This document shows positions 42,464 through 47,767 of a stretch of 47,767 bases of DNA, in pieces (positions within the stretch are counted from its first letter, which is position 1; each line of letters starts with the position of its first letter). A program made the position numbers and the translations under genes. This DNA is from JASLPR01 sp964496475 (GTDB lineage Bacteria > Chloroflexota > UBA11872 > VXNJ01). The DNA lies in assembly GCA_964496475.1 (NCBI GenBank), contig CAZBZS010000014.1, positions 1-47,767 on the forward strand, in the 5' to 3' direction. The notes below the pieces were generated by a model. It saw only the letters and a program-made list of their open reading frames with translations. It was not told the origin of the DNA and ran no database searches.

Positions 42464-44326
42464 ATGTACCATCAAAACTTGATCGCGGCCGCGCCTCGAA
42501 ACGCCGGTCGAATTCTCTTGCGTACACCAGTCGCGCGTCTGGTCATCGGGTGCGTGATCTTTGCCATTACGGCCCTGCCGGTGACCGCCGAAACCGTCGA
42601 TCCGGCCACGGCCGCCGCCGCGATGGACCGGTTTATCGCCGACCACGGCGGCACCGCGGCCATCGGCCAACCCGTCTCTCCGTTACAGCCCGACTCCGAA
42701 TTTCCCGGCGTTTACCACCGCTACTACCAAAACTTCAAGCTCGATTACTGGCCCGAGCTCGCCGGCACCGACTACGTCGTCCAGCCAGCCTTGCTGGGCT
42801 CGCAAGAAACTCGCGTGCGCAACTTCCCCACCATCACCCCCTTCCAGTCCGAAGACACCGTTCACTACTTCCCCGAGACCGGTCACTCCGTCCGCTTCGG
42901 ATTCTTGGATTTCTTCCTGGCTACCGGCGGCCTGCAACTGCTCGGCTATCCCATTTCCGAGGAACTGGCCGACGGCGACACCACCATCCAGTACTTCCAG
43001 CGCGGGGCCTTGCGTTTCCAGCCGGGAACGTCCCCCGCCATCCGTGCCGAGCCGATCGGCCGCACCTTCTACGAGCGCGCCAACAGTCCCTGGCAGGCCT
43101 CCGTCAGAACCACCCTCCCCGATTCGGTCATTGCGGCCGGCGGCACCGTCAATATCGCTGTCACCATGACCAATGAGGGCTCCGCCACCTGGGAGTCCGG
43201 CGGGCCCAATCCGGTCACTCTCTCCTACCGCTGGAAGGGCAGCCTCCCGTCATCCCGCACCATCGACGGCATCGACTTCCCCCTGCCCGGCTTGTTGGTT
43301 CCCGGCCAGTCCGTGTCGCTCAATGTTTCCCTGTCGGCCCCTGAGACCGGCGGTCAATACACCCTCATCTGGGACCCCCGTGTCGGCGGTCGCTGGATGT
43401 CCGAGCTTGGCCAGGTCGCCGGCGAAGCCACCGTCGTCATCGGCGACGACGCGCCCCCCATCCGGGTCGCCATCATGGAGCTCGGCCCCGACAACGACGA
43501 CGAGGACCAGGCCACTGTCTCCGCCACCGCGCCCTTCCAGATCACCACCCTGACCGGTGCGCTCATCGCCTCCCTCTCCGCCGGCGAGCGGGTGGTCCTC
43601 GACTACGAAGAAACCCAGATTCGCATCACCCTTCCGGGACAGGAGCCGCGCATCATCCCCGAGCCCATCTCCATCCGCACCGAGCCCGGTTTCTTCATGA
43701 TCGTCGACGAAATCCAGCCCGGAAATCTTTACCGGGGCGACTTTGAATTCCGCTACTCCGATGCGCTGGAAAGCGCCTGGTTGATCGATATCCTGCCCGT
43801 CAACGACTACCTGGCTGGCTTGATCGAGCAGGGCGAGGAGGCGCCCTGGGAATCTCTCAAGGCCTCCGTCATCACCTTCCGCAGCTACGCCCTGGCCGTG
43901 CAGGCCAGACTGAAGATTAAGAATTTCGAGCCGTTCGATATCGCTTCCTCCACCACCCGTACCCCTTCCTATTTCACCCGCCACATGTTCTACCGCGGAT
44001 TCGTCCGCGAGCTCGACGGCCCCCGCCTGCGGCAGGCCATCGAAGCCACCCGCGGGCAGGTCATCACCTACCAAGGCGAGATCATCGAGGCTCCCTTCTT
44101 CACTCAGGCTGGCGGCTACACAATCGGCCACAAAGACGCCGGGTGGGGAGCCGCCCGCCCATGGGCGCCCGGTGTCGAAGACCCCGTTAGCGCCAATGAC
44201 AGGTTCATCGGCCATGGCGTTGGCATGCCCTTGCAAAGCTCCAACAAGCTGGCCGACTTGGGATATGCCGCCGAGCAGATCATCACGTTCTACTTCATGG
44301 GCGTCGACATCGGCTACGCCTACTGA
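42464..44326 (+). CDS. Secreted SpoIID/LytB-domain protein
   Basis: 620 residues. The N-terminal hydrophobic stretch (LVIGCVIFAITALPVTAE) ends in a signal-peptidase-like site. Residues about 50-200 hold a repeat region with G-Y-P-I-S-E-E-L and YFQRGALRFQPG. A Ig-like domain of the NBR1 type follows at about 210-330 (TMTNEGSATWESGG). The C-terminal SpoIID domain starts near 345: LPVNDYLAGLIEQGEEAPW with Glu455 at the catalytic position, SLKASVITFRSYAL, EAPFFTQAGGYT and GHGVGMPLQSSNKLADLGY. SpoIID of spore formers is a lytic transglycosylase acting on denuded glycan; in non-sporulating lineages the domain is taken to remodel peptidoglycan. ATG 42464 lacks a good ribosome site; TTG codons a little downstream are alternatives. 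Confidence 0.85.
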   Translation: MYHQNLIAAAPRNAGRILLRTPVARLVIGCVIFAITALPVTAETVDPATAAAAMDRFIADHGGTAAIGQPVSPLQPDSEFPGVYHRYYQNFKLDYWPELAGTDYVVQPALLGSQETRVRNFPTITPFQSEDTVHYFPETGHSVRFGFLDFFLATGGLQLLGYPISEELADGDTTIQYFQRGALRFQPGTSPAIRAEPIGRTFYERANSPWQASVRTTLPDSVIAAGGTVNIAVTMTNEGSATWESGGPNPVTLSYRWKGSLPSSRTIDGIDFPLPGLLVPGQSVSLNVSLSAPETGGQYTLIWDPRVGGRWMSELGQVAGEATVVIGDDAPPIRVAIMELGPDNDDEDQATVSATAPFQITTLTGALIASLSAGERVVLDYEETQIRITLPGQEPRIIPEPISIRTEPGFFMIVDEIQPGNLYRGDFEFRYSDALESAWLIDILPVNDYLAGLIEQGEEAPWESLKASVITFRSYALAVQARLKIKNFEPFDIASSTTRTPSYFTRHMFYRGFVRELDGPRLRQAIEATRGQVITYQGEIIEAPFFTQAGGYTIGHKDAGWGAARPWAPGVEDPVSANDRFIGHGVGMPLQSSNKLADLGYAAEQIITFYFMGVDIGYAY

Positions 44327-44419
44327 GCGAATCCGGCTTCACTCGGTTGACTCGCTGATATACTCCGCACCTTCCAATTTTCCGTCGCGGGCCACTCACA
44401 CCGGGAAAGACAGTCTCAT

Positions 44420-45385
44420 TTGAATTCGCACACCGGGCTTCTCGGCCGTGATCTGCTTAACCTAGACACGCTCTCTGCCGACGAGCTACAACTGCTCCTC
44501 GACAGCGCCGCCACCATCAAGTTGGCTCTCAAAAACGGCGTGCGCCATCCACTGCTGGCGGGACGGACCCTGGCAATGATCTTCGAGAAGCCATCCCTGC
44601 GCACCAGGGCCACGTTTGAAACCGGCATGTCACAGCTCGGCGGCCATGCCGTCGATCTCGCCCACGAGCACCTCCAGATGGGCGTTCGCGAGTCCATCGC
44701 TGATGTCGGCCGCAACCTGACCCGTTGGGTAGACGCCATCATGGCCCGGGTATTCACCCATTCCACCCTCACCGAACTTGCCGACGCCGCCGACGTGCCC
44801 GTCATCAACGGTCTCAGCGACCGCAGCCATCCCTGCCAAATTCTCGCCGATCTGCTCACCCTCCGCGAACGCAAAGGCCGTCTTGAGGGACTAAAACTCG
44901 CCTACATCGGTGACGGCTTCAACGTCGCCAACTCCCTCATCGCCGCCGCCCCGCGCTCCGGTATATCCATAACCCTGGCCTGCCCCGAGGGATTCGAACC
45001 CAGCCCCGACGCCATCGCCGAGGCGCGAGCGGTTGCCAACGGGTCGACCGCCATCCAAGTCGTCCGCGACCCCCGGGAGGCGGTCATCGGCGCCGACGCC
45101 GTCTACACCGATTCTTGGATCAGCATGGGACTCGAAGACGAGCTCAAAACCCGTCTGCAAGCCTTCGGCCCTTACCAGGTGAACGCCGACCTAATGGACG
45201 CGGCCGGTGATGACGCCATCTTCATGCACTGCCTCCCCGCGCATCGCGGTCAAGAAGTTAGCAGCAACGTCATCGACAGCCCCCGATCCGTCGTCTTCGA
45301 CCAAGCCGAAAATCGCCTCCACACGCAGAAGGCCCTTCTCGCCCACCTCATCCGTGGTCCCGATGCTTTCAAAGAAATCAACTAG
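44420..45385 (+). CDS. argF: Ornithine carbamoyltransferase
   Basis: 321 residues, complete; makes citrulline from ornithine and carbamoyl phosphate in arginine synthesis. Carbamoyl-phosphate motif FEKPSLRTRATFE, HPCQILADLLT, and the ornithine-site motifs DSWISMG and MHCLPAHRGQEV are present. The Leu in SLRTR and the D-S-W-x-S-M-G form fit ornithine rather than aspartate transcarbamylases. TTG start at 44420, 93 bases after the SpoIID gene. No other arginine gene is nearby. Confidence 0.95.
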   Translation: MNSHTGLLGRDLLNLDTLSADELQLLLDSAATIKLALKNGVRHPLLAGRTLAMIFEKPSLRTRATFETGMSQLGGHAVDLAHEHLQMGVRESIADVGRNLTRWVDAIMARVFTHSTLTELADAADVPVINGLSDRSHPCQILADLLTLRERKGRLEGLKLAYIGDGFNVANSLIAAAPRSGISITLACPEGFEPSPDAIAEARAVANGSTAIQVVRDPREAVIGADAVYTDSWISMGLEDELKTRLQAFGPYQVNADLMDAAGDDAIFMHCLPAHRGQEVSSNVIDSPRSVVFDQAENRLHTQKALLAHLIRGPDAFKEIN

Positions 45386-45402
45386 GCGCTAGGCTGAGTC
45401 GA

Positions 45403-45422
45403 GACCCATCGTTTGTTGGGTC
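45403..45422 (+). other. Short hairpin between argF and cdaA
   Basis: GACCCA and TGGGTC pair as a 6-bp stem with an 8-base T/G-rich loop, in the 59 bases between argF and cdaA. No T run follows. It may weakly separate the two transcripts. Confidence 0.3.
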
Positions 45423-45444
45423 ATTCGCGCGCGAGAGCCTCGGT

Positions 45445-46296
45445 GTGCTGGATCAGCTCCTATACCTGAAGAGCCAGTTCGATCTTGCCGCCATTATCCA
45501 AATTATCCTCGTCGCTCTGCTCCTCTATGCCGTCCTCACCCTGATCCAGGGCACCCAGGCCGACATCCTCCTGCGCGGCGTGTTGGTGCTGTTCGTCCTA
45601 CTGAATGTCATCGGCCGTGTATTCCAGCTGACTCTCATCATCTGGATTCTTGAAAACGCCCTTCCCGGGATCATCCTCGTCGTCGCCCTCCTCTTTGCCC
45701 CTGAGCTTAGAAGGATTCTGGAAAGGCTCGGCCGCACCGGCGGTTACCTTGCTCATCCATTCGGCCAGGCCGACGTTCCCACCGTCAAGCGCCTCGTCGA
45801 CAGCGTTACCCAGGCGGCGGGCGATCTCTCACGGCGGTCGTGGGGAGCGCTCCTCGTTCTCGAACGGGAATCCGGCCTGGAGGAAATCGCCGAGACCGGC
45901 ACCCGTCTCAACGCCACCATCTCACCCGAGCTCCTTCTGACAATCTTCTATCCAAATTCCGAATTGCACGATCTCGCCGTAATAGTCCGCGGCCACACCG
46001 TCGTCGCCGCCGGCTGCGTGCTGCCCATGAGCGAGTCCATCAACCGCGGGGTCGACCGTGACGGCCAGCCCCGTCACCGCCACCGCGCCGGGCTCGGTAT
46101 CAGCGCGCAATCCGACGCCATCACCGTAATCGTCTCCGAAGAAACCGGCGGTATCTCGATGGCCGTCGGCGGCAAGCTCGCTCGACACCTCACCGAAGAT
46201 CAGCTTCGCCGGCGGCTGCGGGCGCTCTTCCGCACCCGGACCACACGCAAGCGGCCCCTTTTGCAGGGCCTCCCCGCCTGGCTCGCCAGGCGGTAG
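45445..46296 (+). CDS. cdaA: Diadenylate cyclase CdaA with altered D-G-A motif
   Basis: Membrane diadenylate cyclase making c-di-AMP from two ATP, 283 residues. Three N-terminal helices (residues about 10-80) precede the DAC domain. LLFAPELRRILERLGR, SWGALLVLERESGL, LLTIFYPNSELHD, AAGCVLPMS and R-H-R-A-G-L-G-I-S-A-Q-S-D-A are typical. The catalytic D-G-A reads D-L-A (176-178): the metal Asp is kept but Gly becomes Leu. The R-H-R motif (212-214) is intact. GTG start 45445. The gene for its regulator CdaR begins one base after the stop, the usual arrangement. c-di-AMP controls potassium, osmolyte and wall homeostasis. Confidence 0.92.
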   Translation: MLDQLLYLKSQFDLAAIIQIILVALLLYAVLTLIQGTQADILLRGVLVLFVLLNVIGRVFQLTLIIWILENALPGIILVVALLFAPELRRILERLGRTGGYLAHPFGQADVPTVKRLVDSVTQAAGDLSRRSWGALLVLERESGLEEIAETGTRLNATISPELLLTIFYPNSELHDLAVIVRGHTVVAAGCVLPMSESINRGVDRDGQPRHRHRAGLGISAQSDAITVIVSEETGGISMAVGGKLARHLTEDQLRRRLRALFRTRTTRKRPLLQGLPAWLARR

Positions 46297-46297
46297 C

Positions 46298-47767
<1,470 letters not shown>

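Overview
The window is GC-rich, tightly packed bacterial chromosome, read here as a member of the Chloroflexota, most likely a marine or host-associated SAR202/Dehalococcoidia-type lineage. This placement is inference. It rests on the combination of several sulfatase-family paralogs with an enolase-superfamily sugar-acid dehydratase (expansions known from SAR202 genomes), a membrane-anchored baseplate-J-like protein inside an alaS-ruvX-mltG operon, and many GTG/TTG starts. No 16S rRNA or marker phylogeny is available. The last 36 bases are a pure C run that looks like a contig-end artefact.

Left third (1-18.4 kb), accessory catabolism. A plus-strand operon holds three tandem sulfatase-fold paralogs, an L-rhamnonate-dehydratase-like enzyme and a canonical Cys-type sulfatase, and ends at a hairpin terminator. 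A second, minus-strand pair of Cys-type sulfatases lies at 9.2-12.1 kb. Between them are two SDR dehydrogenases, one broken by two compensating frameshifts. Then come a TolB-like propeller lipoprotein, a carbohydrate ABC importer (binding lipoprotein plus two permeases, no ATPase) and an NHL-repeat Tat lipoprotein. None of the six sulfatase-like proteins has a signal peptide. The simplest reading is uptake of small sulfated sugars, cytosolic hydrolysis and oxidation of the sugar acid. A YeiH-type putative sulfate exporter encoded at 28.2-29.4 kb could remove the sulfate. In the three tandem paralogs the residue that should become formylglycine is Thr, so they may not be sulfatases at all.

Middle (18.7-30.2 kb), mixed. 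A protein of unknown function with a GHKL-like N-terminus, lysA, an alpha/beta hydrolase, the convergent murT-gatD pair (lipid II amidation), a GlcE-like FAD protein, tRNA-Pro(CGG), a gene graveyard (AHSA1 and comM remnants), a PhyH-type dioxygenase, YeiH, and a DUF429 protein with a displaced N-terminus.

Right third (30.3-47.8 kb), housekeeping. secD-secF converge on a ten-gene minus-strand operon: iscS, two small membrane proteins, alaS, baseplate-J-like, ruvX, mltG, an M24 peptidase, efp and an accB-like gene. The plus strand then carries a SpoIID-domain protein, argF, cdaA and a cdaR/YbbR gene cut by the window end. lysA, murT-gatD, mltG, SpoIID and cdaA-cdaR together argue for a peptidoglycan wall under c-di-AMP control, unlike the cultured Dehalococcoides. 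Two housekeeping proteins have odd key residues: the AccB-like protein has Gln at the biotinyl-lysine position, and CdaA has D-L-A in place of the D-G-A motif.
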